From the NCBI GenBank assembly GCA_029262715.1, contig JAJCYX010000429.1, positions 1 to 9,916 on the forward strand: a stretch of DNA of 9,916 nt, given 5' to 3'. Both the position numbers and the translations under genes were made by a program. This DNA comes from Chloroflexota bacterium (GTDB taxonomy: Bacteria; Chloroflexota; Dehalococcoidia; Lucifugimonadales; Lucifugimonadaceae). Below are positions 1 through 6,031 of this stretch, in pieces (positions within the stretch are counted from its first letter, which is position 1; each line of letters begins with the position of its first letter). Under the pieces are notes generated by a model. It had not been told where the DNA came from. It was given only the letters and a program-made list of their open reading frames with translations, and ran no database searches.

Positions 1-1
1 G

Positions 2-265
2 GTGCCGATGCATCTTCGAAACGCTCCGACAAGCCTGATGTCCGAACTCGGATATGGCAAGGACTACGTCTACCCTCATGACAGTCCCGGCCATTTCGCA
101 GCCGCAGAAAACCTGCCTGAGCGCCTGAAAGGGAGATCGTACTACCGGCCCGGTGTTTTAGGCTCTGAGGCTCAGATGGCAGAACGGTTAAAGCGCTGGT
201 GGGGAGAGACCCGGTTCAGGCCGGATCAGCCGCCGGAGCCGACAAGAAATAGCGAACCCGACTAG
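2..265 (+). CDS. rarA: RarA (MgsA) replication-associated recombination ATPase, C-terminal fragment
   Basis: This is the last 87 codons of a gene that begins upstream of the window. RarA/MgsA is a clamp-loader-like AAA+ ATPase that acts at stalled replication forks. The visible part is the conserved C-terminal tetramerisation region. It shows the family pattern LRNAPT (residues 5-10 of the fragment), ELGYGKDY (15-22), YPHDSPGHF (24-32), LPERLKGRSYYRP (38-50) and a closing RLKRWW (62-67). The AAA+ core with the Walker motifs lies outside the window. The frame is open to the left edge, so the GTG at position 2 is not a start. The TAG stop (263-265) shares the CTAG tetranucleotide with the stop of the convergent permease gene, leaving no room for an intergenic terminator. 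The family call is confident from the motif pattern alone. Confidence 0.9.
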   Translation: MPMHLRNAPTSLMSELGYGKDYVYPHDSPGHFAAAENLPERLKGRSYYRPGVLGSEAQMAERLKRWWGETRFRPDQPPEPTRNSEPD

Positions 266-1500
266 TCAGCCTGTCGCAGCGCGGTCCACATGTTTCTCAA
301 ACTCATGCGCTGGCCGTATAGCAGTAGTCCTGCTCTAAATATCCGCGCCGAAACCCAGAGCAGAGCAAACCCCGAAGCAACAACCACGAGCAGGCTTCCC
401 GCTACTTCCAGTGCGCTCACGTTTCCTGCACTGAGCCTGATGAGGATAGTAGTAGGTGCAGTGAACGGAACAAAGGAAAGAACCCTGGCAATCGTTCCGT
501 CGGGCTGGGACACCAGTAGCGATGAAAACCACACCGGAACTACCGCCGGAACGGTGACGATTGCCGAAATCTGCGACGCTTCCCGCACGGAGGTTGTAGC
601 CGCGCCCATGCCGGCCATAATTACCGCGAACAGGAAGTAGCCGGCGATAAACATCAAGAGAACGATGGCAAGCAGATCTAGCCCGATGGACAGTTCACCT
701 GCGTTCGGAATCTGATCAATGATTAGCGGTCCCAGTAACGCTGCCGATCCGACCCAAATGGTGACCTGGATAAGTCCTGCGGCTCCTAGGGCGAACACCT
801 TACCTGCCATGATCGAAAGCGGCGTCGCAGAAGTGATGATCATCTCGATCATCCGGTTTTCCTTCTCGTCCGCAACGCTCTGCAGCAGGCTCCCGCTCCC
901 GGTGAAGATCGCCATCATCAGCAATATGGCAAAGATGAACGGCACGAAAAACTCACCTGCCTGCTGAGCATCCGGAGGCTCTTCTGAGATAGTTCCATCA
1001 TCTGCGACCTCGAAAATGGTGAACTGAGCGGGACGTACAACTCGGTCCAGTAAGTCAGGCTCAACAAGCCCTGCTATCAGCTCGTTGGTTAAAAACTCGG
1101 TGAACACGCTACCGAGCGAATCGTCTGAGAAAAATCCTGAGTCACTACGCATCCACAGCACCGAACCGGTTTCGAGGTAGTTCGATGGAAGGACGAACAC
1201 CGCATCCACTTCGTCGTTGAGTAACGCTCTTGCACCGGCTTGGTTTTCCGCAAACTCCACTGGGCCATCGGGAATAGCCAGAGCCAAGATGACATCAGCA
1301 TCGTCCACGTATCCGATGCGGTTCAACTGGTTCGGTGAAGCGTCATTTGAAACTGCATTGCTGACCCATGGCACCACGACAAGTGCAAGCACGAGCACGG
1401 ATGGCACGAGCAGGGTCAGAAGCTGCCAACTACGGCGATGAATCTGCCTACGAAACTCTTCCGACAGAATCACTCGTGTCTCAGGCGAGAATACGCGCAC
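262..1500 (-). CDS. ABC-2 type transporter permease, NatB-like
   Basis: This is the membrane subunit of an ABC exporter, partner of the ATPase encoded just upstream. I start it at GTG 1500-1498 because a strong AGGAGG (1512-1507) sits 6 nt before it. An ATG at 1527 would add nine residues and place the Shine-Dalgarno inside the gene. The product is about 412 aa. It has one N-terminal membrane segment (about 27-46), a long extracytoplasmic loop (about 47-182), then a C-terminal block of roughly five or six membrane segments (about 183-203, 234-260, 273-300, 311-331 and 366-390 most obvious). The cytoplasmic motif DEKENRMIEMIITS (211-224) is typical of the NatB/ABC2_membrane_3 group. The gene overlaps the ATPase by 20 nt, which implies translational coupling. 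The substrate is unknown: NatAB members export sodium, but related systems move peptides or other compounds. Confidence 0.85.
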   Translation of the reverse strand: MRVFSPETRVILSEEFRRQIHRRSWQLLTLLVPSVLVLALVVVPWVSNAVSNDASPNQLNRIGYVDDADVILALAIPDGPVEFAENQAGARALLNDEVDAVFVLPSNYLETGSVLWMRSDSGFFSDDSLGSVFTEFLTNELIAGLVEPDLLDRVVRPAQFTIFEVADDGTISEEPPDAQQAGEFFVPFIFAILLMMAIFTGSGSLLQSVADEKENRMIEMIITSATPLSIMAGKVFALGAAGLIQVTIWVGSAALLGPLIIDQIPNAGELSIGLDLLAIVLLMFIAGYFLFAVIMAGMGAATTSVREASQISAIVTVPAVVPVWFSSLLVSQPDGTIARVLSFVPFTAPTTILIRLSAGNVSALEVAGSLLVVVASGFALLWVSARIFRAGLLLYGQRMSLRNMWTALRQAD

Positions 1501-2392
1501 GCGTAACCTCCTCGATGAACACATCATTCATGGTCGGAAGCAGCAGCTCGAACCGTTCAACAGGAATCCCGGCATCCAGAAATGCGCGAAGGATGATCTC
1601 GGATTTGAGCTCCTCACCGATATTGAACTCCATCACGCCGTTTTCGGCGGTCGTCCGGCCGGTTCGTAGCGATTCGGGCATTGAGGGAGCGGTCACTCGT
1701 ACTGTGCTGGCACCGCGATCTCGCTTGATCTCGTCGATAGAGCCGTATAGAAGCAGGTGACTATCGGCAACCAGCGCCACTCGTTCACATAGCTCTTCGA
1801 CATCGGACATGATGTGAGTGCTGAACATTATCGTGGCGCCGCGGTCACGCTGTTCGAACAACATCTGCTTCATCAACTGCACGTTTAACGGGTCAAGACC
1901 TGCAAACGGTTCGTCGAGAATGATCAGCTCCGGCTCATGCAGGATTGAAGATACGAACTGGACGAGCTGAGTCATCCCACGTGAGAGCCCTTCAACCTTC
2001 TTGTACCTGTGTGCATAGAGGCCAACACGGTGCAGCAGCTCAGTACCACGATCCTCGGCATCCGACGAAGACAGCCCCTTCAAGCGACCAAGGTAGCGAA
2101 GGATATCCATCACCTTGACCTTGCGAAGCAGCCCGCGATCTTCAGGAAGGTATCCAACGCGTTTCAGTAACGCCCGATCAGGCGTTTGACCGAGCATGCG
2201 GACAGTTCCAGAGTCCTGCTTGATGATGCCCAACGCCATCCGAATGGTCGTGGTCTTGCCCGATCCGTTCGGACCCAGGAAGCCGAATATCTCTCCGCGT
2301 CGAACCTGAAACGAGATGTCGTTGACCACGACGCGATCGCCGAACGTCTTGTTCAGACCATCTATTTCGAGCACATCGTCATACGAGGTCAT
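1481..2392 (-). CDS. ABC transporter ATP-binding protein, NatA-like
   Basis: This cytoplasmic ATPase should power the permease encoded immediately downstream. The 303-aa protein has Walker A GPNGSGKTT (residues 40-48), a Q-loop region YLPEDRGL (81-88) with Glu where many ABC proteins have Gln, and an unusual signature LSRGMTQ (136-142) in place of LSGGQ. It then has Walker B LIILDE (156-161), D-loop GLDP (165-168) and the switch His in STHIM (H193). The YLPE(D/E)RGL form and LS(R/K)GM signature are characteristic of the NatA/DUF4162 subgroup, and the C-terminal 90 or so residues fit DUF4162. The start is ATG 2392-2390. Only a weak GGAT precedes it, about 8 nt away. No in-frame alternative is better. 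The pair forms a two-gene operon read leftward toward rarA. Substrate and regulation cannot be read from the sequence. Confidence 0.92.
   Translation of the reverse strand: MTSYDDVLEIDGLNKTFGDRVVVNDISFQVRRGEIFGFLGPNGSGKTTTIRMALGIIKQDSGTVRMLGQTPDRALLKRVGYLPEDRGLLRKVKVMDILRYLGRLKGLSSSDAEDRGTELLHRVGLYAHRYKKVEGLSRGMTQLVQFVSSILHEPELIILDEPFAGLDPLNVQLMKQMLFEQRDRGATIMFSTHIMSDVEELCERVALVADSHLLLYGSIDEIKRDRGASTVRVTAPSMPESLRTGRTTAENGVMEFNIGEELKSEIILRAFLDAGIPVERFELLLPTMNDVFIEEVTRARILA
1507..1512 (-). promoter_or_regulatory. Shine-Dalgarno AGGAGG of the permease gene
   Basis: A full AGGAGG lies inside the last codons of the ATPase gene, 6 nt upstream of GTG 1500. It decides the permease start in favour of GTG over the upstream ATG pair at 1527/1524, which have no comparable site. 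Confidence 0.7.
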
Positions 2393-2503
2393 GAATTGAT
2401 ATCCGAGGTGGCAGACCTTGAGAACTAACTACAAATCTCGTCAGAATCGCAGGCAAACTCAACAGAAAGAGACTATCTGAACACATCAAAAAGTTCGTGC
2501 TGT

Positions 2504-2537
2504 AAACAGGACCTGTCCAACCGGGCAGCACCTGTTT
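2504..2537 (-). terminator. Terminator-like hairpin downstream of the threonine aldolase gene
   Basis: Outer arms AAACAGG (2504-2510) and CCTGTTT (2531-2537) pair perfectly. After a 2x2 internal mismatch, CTGTCC (2513-2518) pairs with GGGCAG (2523-2528, one G-U) around an AACC loop. It lies 22 nt past the aldolase stop. On the minus strand the 3' side reads only CCTGTTTA, so the U-tract is short and partly inside the stem. Termination is likely but its efficiency is uncertain. Confidence 0.5.
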
Positions 2538-2558
2538 TGAACGGGCTAGCGGCAGAGG

Positions 2559-3596
2559 CTAAGCAACTTCCGACATTACATTTCGCATCGCCAGCAGCGT
2601 GAAGTCAATGTCCTCGCTGTCAACTCCATAGTGAGTGACCATGCGAAGGTCGGCATCTCCACCGTTGATGTAGACGCCCTGCTCTTTCAAATGAGCAGCA
2701 ATCTTGTCGCCCGTACCGGCAGGCACGCCAAAGCGCACGATGTTGGTCACAATCTCGTTGGGATCAAGCGCAATACCCGGAAGCTCCGCCAAACCCTCAG
2801 CCAGCTTCTTCGCGTTCACGTGATCGTCCGCCATCCGGTCGACCATCGAATCGAGCGCTACCAGTCCCGCAGCAGCAACTATCCCAACCTGCCGCATGCC
2901 TGCTCCCAGGATTTTTCTCCAACGGCCTGCTTCCTCGATGAAATCAGCGTCTCCGACGACGATACTCCCGATCGGGCACGACAGACCCTTAGAAAGACAG
3001 AACGTGGCAGTGTCCACGGGCGCGGTCAGCTCCTTAACGTCGATGCCCTGACTCACAGCGGCATTGAACAATCGGGCTCCATCGAGGTGAACCCTCAGGC
3101 CGTGCTCACGCCCTGCATCCGCCATCGTCTTCGTCGCCTGTGGTGAAATAACCTGACCGCTCGTGTTGTTGTGCGAGTTTTCGATGCAAAGCAGCTTTGT
3201 CGGAGGCTTGTGGTAATCACGAGGCTTCACTGCGGCATGGATCAGATCAGATGCGAGAATGCCGTGGCGGTCGGTCTTGACGGGATACATCACAACGCTC
3301 CCAAGGACTGAAACCCCGCCTGCCTCACTGTTGAAGATGTGGCACATGTCACCAACGATGATTTCGTCGCCGCGCTGGGCCTGTGCAAGCACCGAAACGA
3401 GATTCCCCTGCGTACCGGAGGCAACAAACAGTCCAGCCTCTTTGCCGAGCATCTCAGCAGCCTTGTCCTGTAGCCGGTTCACCGTTGGGTCGTCGCGATA
3501 GACGTCATCGCCGACTTCGGCCTCGTACATCGCTTTTCGCATCTCTGGAGAAGGCTTCGTAACGGTGTCGCTGCGCATGTCGACTCGGATATCCAT
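2559..3596 (-). CDS. ltaE: Low-specificity L-threonine aldolase (PLP-dependent)
   Basis: This cytoplasmic enzyme cleaves L-threonine and L-allo-threonine to glycine and acetaldehyde using pyridoxal phosphate. The 345-aa protein is full length for the family, which belongs to the fold-type I aminotransferase superfamily. Visible motifs are RSDTVTKP near the N-terminus (8-15), GDDVYRDDPT (29-38), the cofactor-ring His in MCHIF (H86), IENSHNNTSG (138-147), HLDGARLFNA (170-179, with the cofactor-binding Asp172 and Arg175), and the Schiff-base lysine in CLSKGLSCPIGS (K203). The start is ATG 3596-3594, preceded 6 nt upstream by AGAAGGA (3609-3603). The gene appears to be a single transcription unit with its own leader and a terminator-like hairpin behind it. 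Family assignment is secure. The stereospecificity label rests on overall similarity to LtaE/GLY1-type enzymes, so the gene symbol is approximate. Confidence 0.93.
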   Translation of the reverse strand: MDIRVDMRSDTVTKPSPEMRKAMYEAEVGDDVYRDDPTVNRLQDKAAEMLGKEAGLFVASGTQGNLVSVLAQAQRGDEIIVGDMCHIFNSEAGGVSVLGSVVMYPVKTDRHGILASDLIHAAVKPRDYHKPPTKLLCIENSHNNTSGQVISPQATKTMADAGREHGLRVHLDGARLFNAAVSQGIDVKELTAPVDTATFCLSKGLSCPIGSIVVGDADFIEEAGRWRKILGAGMRQVGIVAAAGLVALDSMVDRMADDHVNAKKLAEGLAELPGIALDPNEIVTNIVRFGVPAGTGDKIAAHLKEQGVYINGGDADLRMVTHYGVDSEDIDFTLLAMRNVMSEVA

Positions 3597-3615
3597 TGTT
3601 TGTCCTTCTGGTGAG

Positions 3616-3627
3616 GTTCCCGGGAAC
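3616..3627. repeat. 12-bp perfect palindrome in the threonine aldolase leader
   Basis: GTTCCCGGGAAC is self-complementary and lies about 20 nt upstream of the aldolase start, just before its Shine-Dalgarno. The half CGGGAA (3621-3626) can also pair with TTCCCG at 3633-3638, giving two mutually exclusive stems. It could be an operator or a leader-RNA switch, or chance. Confidence 0.4.
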
Positions 3628-3714
3628 TGGTATTCCCGATGTCTGGATGATGTGCGTGATTTCGCCGATTAACCGACTGAGCCCTGGCTTAAGGTCTCAC
3701 TGCAAGGCCAGCGG

Positions 3715-3723
3715 ATTCTACCA
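3715..3723 (-). promoter_or_regulatory. Possible extended -10 promoter for the threonine aldolase
   Basis: Read on the minus strand, TGG directly precedes TAGAAT (hexamer at 3720-3715), which fits an extended -10 element (TGn plus a 5/6 match to TATAAT). No good -35 is seen. It would give a leader of about 110 nt that includes the 3616-3627 palindrome. Confidence 0.3.
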
Positions 3724-3785
3724 ATGTACGAAGCGCATGAGTAAGTTCTATCGGCAACAGGTCGATTGAGCCAGAAGAATCGGAC

Positions 3786-3823
3786 AAAAAAACGCCCCCG
3801 CTAACGGAAAGGTTAGCGGGGGC
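3786..3823 (-). terminator. Rho-independent terminator of the pilin gene
   Basis: A 12-bp perfect GC-rich stem is formed by GCCCCCGCTAAC (3794-3805) and GTTAGCGGGGGC (3812-3823), with a 6-nt loop. On the minus strand it is followed by CG-free run T7 (complement of A7 at 3786-3792) after a single G. It begins 48 nt beyond the pilin stop codon and reads in the pilin direction. This is the strongest terminator in the window. Confidence 0.93.
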
Positions 3824-3870
3824 AGCTCCGGATTGCGCCTGGTCGAGAAGGCGCGGTGGGAACTATCTAA

Positions 3871-4251
3871 TTAACAGCCGGCGGCCTGAGTGACCTGCCC
3901 GAGTGTGTCCCAGGTGTATTCACACTTTGTTGGGTTCTGGCGTAGGAACCCCGGGAACAGTACGTCTGGTGAAGCTGGGTAAGCAGGTGGGCCTACGACG
4001 GCTGCAGCCGAAAAGTTAGCGGTTGCTGTACCGTTACCGGTTACGGCAATCAGTGCACCTTCAGCCATGAAAAGGTCCATAGCTGCCTGAACCGTCTGGC
4101 GCTCTGTGTTACTGGCTTCGGCGTCACCGGACCCGACAAATCGGCTCACGTTTGGTATTACGACTGCTGCGAGGGCGGCGATAATGCCGATCACGACTAG
4201 CAGCTCGACCAGCGTGAAGCCTCTCGACCGGGCATTCACTTCGCTCTGCAT
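3871..4251 (-). CDS. Type IV pilin-like / type II secretion pseudopilin-like prepilin
   Basis: This short 126-aa protein has a class III prepilin signal. The positively charged leader MQSEVNARSRG ends at G11 and should be cut by prepilin peptidase before F12 (FTLVELLVV). The mature Glu5 is present as E16. The hydrophobic helix runs to about residue 33, followed by P34, as in GspG/PilE-type proteins. The C-terminal domain is small, with a Gly/Ala/Thr-rich middle (64-90) and two cysteines, C110 and the final C126, which could form the disulfide-closed loop typical of type IV pilins. The start is ATG 4251, with GGAGGA (4262-4257) 5 nt upstream. The gene stands alone with its own strong terminator. 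No pilus assembly, prepilin peptidase or secretion genes are in the window, so whether it is a pilus subunit, a competence pilin or a secretion pseudopilin cannot be decided. Confidence 0.88.
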   Translation of the reverse strand: MQSEVNARSRGFTLVELLVVIGIIAALAAVVIPNVSRFVGSGDAEASNTERQTVQAAMDLFMAEGALIAVTGNGTATANFSAAAVVGPPAYPASPDVLFPGFLRQNPTKCEYTWDTLGQVTQAAGC

Positions 4252-4306
4252 GTTTATCCTCCAAGATTGAACTTACGCCGCATTGTTTGGCGCTGATAAA
4301 TGGAGA

Positions 4307-4331
4307 CTACGGAGCCAAAGTGGTGCCGTAG
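4307..4331. other. Imperfect hairpin in the divergent pilin/lspA intergenic region
   Basis: CTACGG (4307-4312) pairs with CCGTAG (4326-4331). Inside, after an A/G mismatch, GCC (4314-4316) pairs with GGT (4322-4324) around AAAGT. It has no T-tract. It lies about 55 nt upstream of the pilin start and could be a leader structure or operator. No function is assigned. Confidence 0.3.
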
Positions 4332-4429
4332 GTGCTGATACGGTTGCAACGGGTGTGCCTCAGCATTTCGTGCACAATCTGGCTTACCGAGTCACAGGAT
4401 TCCTTCAATCTTCAGACTCACATGAGCCG

Positions 4430-4441
4430 TATACTCAGAAC
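4430..4441 (+). promoter_or_regulatory. Promoter -10 element for lspA, predicted leaderless
   Basis: TATACT (4430-4435) matches TATAAT at 5 of 6 positions. Its last base is 6 nt before GTG 4442, so transcription should begin at or within a base or two of the start codon. The best -35 candidate is TTCAAT (4405-4410) with a 19-nt spacer, which is weak. There is no Shine-Dalgarno before the GTG. Confidence 0.55.
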
Positions 4442-5056
4442 GTGACATCTGAGACACCAACAAATTTCGAACCAGCACCGCCTACTACTCCTGACAGTCA
4501 TCAGGCGGCACCAGAGGGCGAAAACCCTCCGAACAAACAGCGGTCCCTGTTCAGGGATCCGATTCCGTGGCTATTACTTGCTGCGTCCCTCGGATTGGAT
4601 CAGCTCACCAAGGCCCTCGTAATCGAAAACCTGTTGCGAGGTGAATCGTGGCCCGATGATGGATTCTTCCGCATCACGCATGCGTGGAACACAGGCACAG
4701 CCTTCAGTCTGTTCCAGGACCAGAGCTCGATACTCACCTTTGTTTCGTTCGGTGCTGTTCTCGCCCTGTACTTCGTCTATCGGTCTGTTGATTCTCCAAC
4801 TATCTGGGTGCGCATGGCATTCGGGCTACTGCTTGGAGGAGCTTTCGGCAATCTGATCGACCGGATCAGGCTCGGGCACGTTACTGACTTCGTTGATATC
4901 GGCTCGTGGCCCATATTCAACGTCGCAGACTCGTCTATCGTGGTCGGAATCTTCGTTCTGTTCCTGTTCTTCTGGACCAACCCGAACGACAGCCCCAAGA
5001 AGAACGAACAGTCCGAGAGCGATCCATCTACTGGCAGGCAGCAAGAAACCAGCTAA
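4442..5056 (+). CDS. lspA: Lipoprotein signal peptidase (signal peptidase II)
   Basis: LspA is the inner-membrane aspartyl protease that removes signal peptides from diacylglyceryl-modified prolipoproteins. Starting at GTG 4442 the protein is 204 aa. It has a hydrophilic, proline-rich N-terminal extension (1-38), then four membrane segments (about 41-56, 98-114, 121-136, 164-178). Family motifs are LDQLTK (52-57), the NTGTAFSLF block (83-91), GGAFGNLIDR (132-141), and the catalytic aspartates in HVTDFVD (D149) and FNVADSS (D163). The C-terminal tail (180-204) is charged and probably cytoplasmic. I chose GTG 4442 because the -10 element sits directly before it. An open frame continues back to an ATG at 4283, but that would put the promoter inside the gene. 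lspA and the following pseudouridine synthase share TAATG, a pairing common in bacteria. Confidence 0.92.
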   Translation: MTSETPTNFEPAPPTTPDSHQAAPEGENPPNKQRSLFRDPIPWLLLAASLGLDQLTKALVIENLLRGESWPDDGFFRITHAWNTGTAFSLFQDQSSILTFVSFGAVLALYFVYRSVDSPTIWVRMAFGLLLGGAFGNLIDRIRLGHVTDFVDIGSWPIFNVADSSIVVGIFVLFLFFWTNPNDSPKKNEQSESDPSTGRQQETS

Positions 5057-5979
5057 TGGCACACCGGGTTGAGTGGGACGTTGCGGCCGATGAACCTACT
5101 CGCAGGCTAGATTCAGCACTTGCCGAACGCGCTGAATGGCTGTCACGGTCAGCCGCGCAGAATGCCATTCGCAACGGCCTGGTACGGATCAATGGCGAGA
5201 TAGAAACGCGACCTTCCAGCACACTAAGACCTGGCGATAAGGTGGAATCGTTCCTACCGGACCCAGCGGAACCCGGTGAAAGACCCACCGCAGCCGACGT
5301 GCCGGTAAGTGTGATCTATCGAGATGACCACCTGCTTGTGGTCGATAAACCACGAGGAATCGCCGTCCATCCCGGTCCCGGCCACCGTGATGACACGCTC
5401 GTAAACGGTCTGTTGAAGCTGTTCCCGGAGATAGCGGATGTTGGTGTGGCTGACAGGCCGGGAGTTGTCCACAGATTGGACCTCGACACAAGCGGGTTAC
5501 TGCTTTTCGCTCTTACACCCGATGCTTACACCAAACTTGGCATCGCAATGCGAGAACGTGCGATCAAGCGAACCTACACCGGCCTGGTCAACGGCCACGT
5601 CCAACCGGTGGAAGGAACAGTAGACGCTCCAATCGGCCGCGATCCATCGAACAGAACGCGACAGGCGATTGTCGACTCTGGCAGGCCTGCCCGGACCCAC
5701 TACCACACTGTAGAGCGGCTCTCGAATTCGACGCTACTCGAAGTTGAGCTTGAGACGGGTCGCATGCACCAGATCAGGGTCCACCTGACCGCAATCGGAT
5801 TTCCGGTGCTGGGAGACATGACGTACGGTAAGAGTCCGAAGATTCCTGGCTTAGACCGCCAATTTCTTCACGCCTCACGTCTTCGATTTACTCATCCTGC
5901 GACAGGCGAGCCGATGACACAGGAGTCTCCGCTGCCTCTTGAGCTTGCCGCTGTGCTAGAGCGTATGCGCGCCGAGTAA
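5056..5979 (+). CDS. rluD: RluD/RluA-family 23S rRNA pseudouridine synthase
   Basis: This enzyme isomerises uridine to pseudouridine in RNA; RluD itself modifies helix 69 of 23S rRNA. The 307-aa protein has an N-terminal S4 RNA-binding domain (about 17-70, with LVRINGEIETRPSSTLRPGD at 42-61). The catalytic domain follows, with VVDKPRGIAVHPGPGH (95-110), the active-site motif HRLDLDTSGLLLFA (139-152, catalytic Asp142) and GRMHQIRVHL (235-244). The start is ATG 5056, overlapping the lspA stop by one base (TAATG), so translation is probably coupled. The frame stays open upstream inside lspA, but that stretch is only a shadow of lspA. No clear Shine-Dalgarno is seen, which agrees with coupling. 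The family is certain. The exact target uridines (RluD versus RluA/RluC-like) are inferred from the S4 domain and the lspA linkage. Confidence 0.92.
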   Translation: MAHRVEWDVAADEPTRRLDSALAERAEWLSRSAAQNAIRNGLVRINGEIETRPSSTLRPGDKVESFLPDPAEPGERPTAADVPVSVIYRDDHLLVVDKPRGIAVHPGPGHRDDTLVNGLLKLFPEIADVGVADRPGVVHRLDLDTSGLLLFALTPDAYTKLGIAMRERAIKRTYTGLVNGHVQPVEGTVDAPIGRDPSNRTRQAIVDSGRPARTHYHTVERLSNSTLLEVELETGRMHQIRVHLTAIGFPVLGDMTYGKSPKIPGLDRQFLHASRLRFTHPATGEPMTQESPLPLELAAVLERMRAE

Positions 5980-5996
5980 ATCGGTCTGGGTGTTCA

Positions 5997-6025
5997 TTGT
6001 CATACGGCTCTCAGGCCGATACATT
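5997..6025 (+). promoter_or_regulatory. Promoter of gltX, predicted leaderless
   Basis: TTGTCA (5997-6002, 5/6 to TTGACA) is followed after a 17-nt spacer by TACATT (6020-6025, 4/6 to TATAAT). The hexamer ends 6 nt before ATG 6032, so the expected +1 coincides with the start codon. No Shine-Dalgarno precedes the ATG. The spacing from -10 to start is the same as for lspA. Confidence 0.6.
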
Positions 6026-6031
6026 TTGAGT

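Noticed and set aside
2631..3146. Long open frame on the + strand opposite the threonine aldolase gene
   Set aside because: It is antisense to a clearly recognised full-length enzyme, has no family resemblance and no ribosome site, so it is a shadow frame.
4263..4441. Sigma54 (-24/-12) promoter for the pilin gene
   Set aside because: GGCACCACTTTGGC on the minus strand is only superficially similar: the -12 element lacks the TTGC form at the correct spacing.
5990..6031. Upstream in-frame ATG for gltX adding 14 residues
   Set aside because: It would start in front of and read through the TTGTCA-17-TACATT promoter, has no Shine-Dalgarno, and the added residues do not resemble a GluRS N-terminus.
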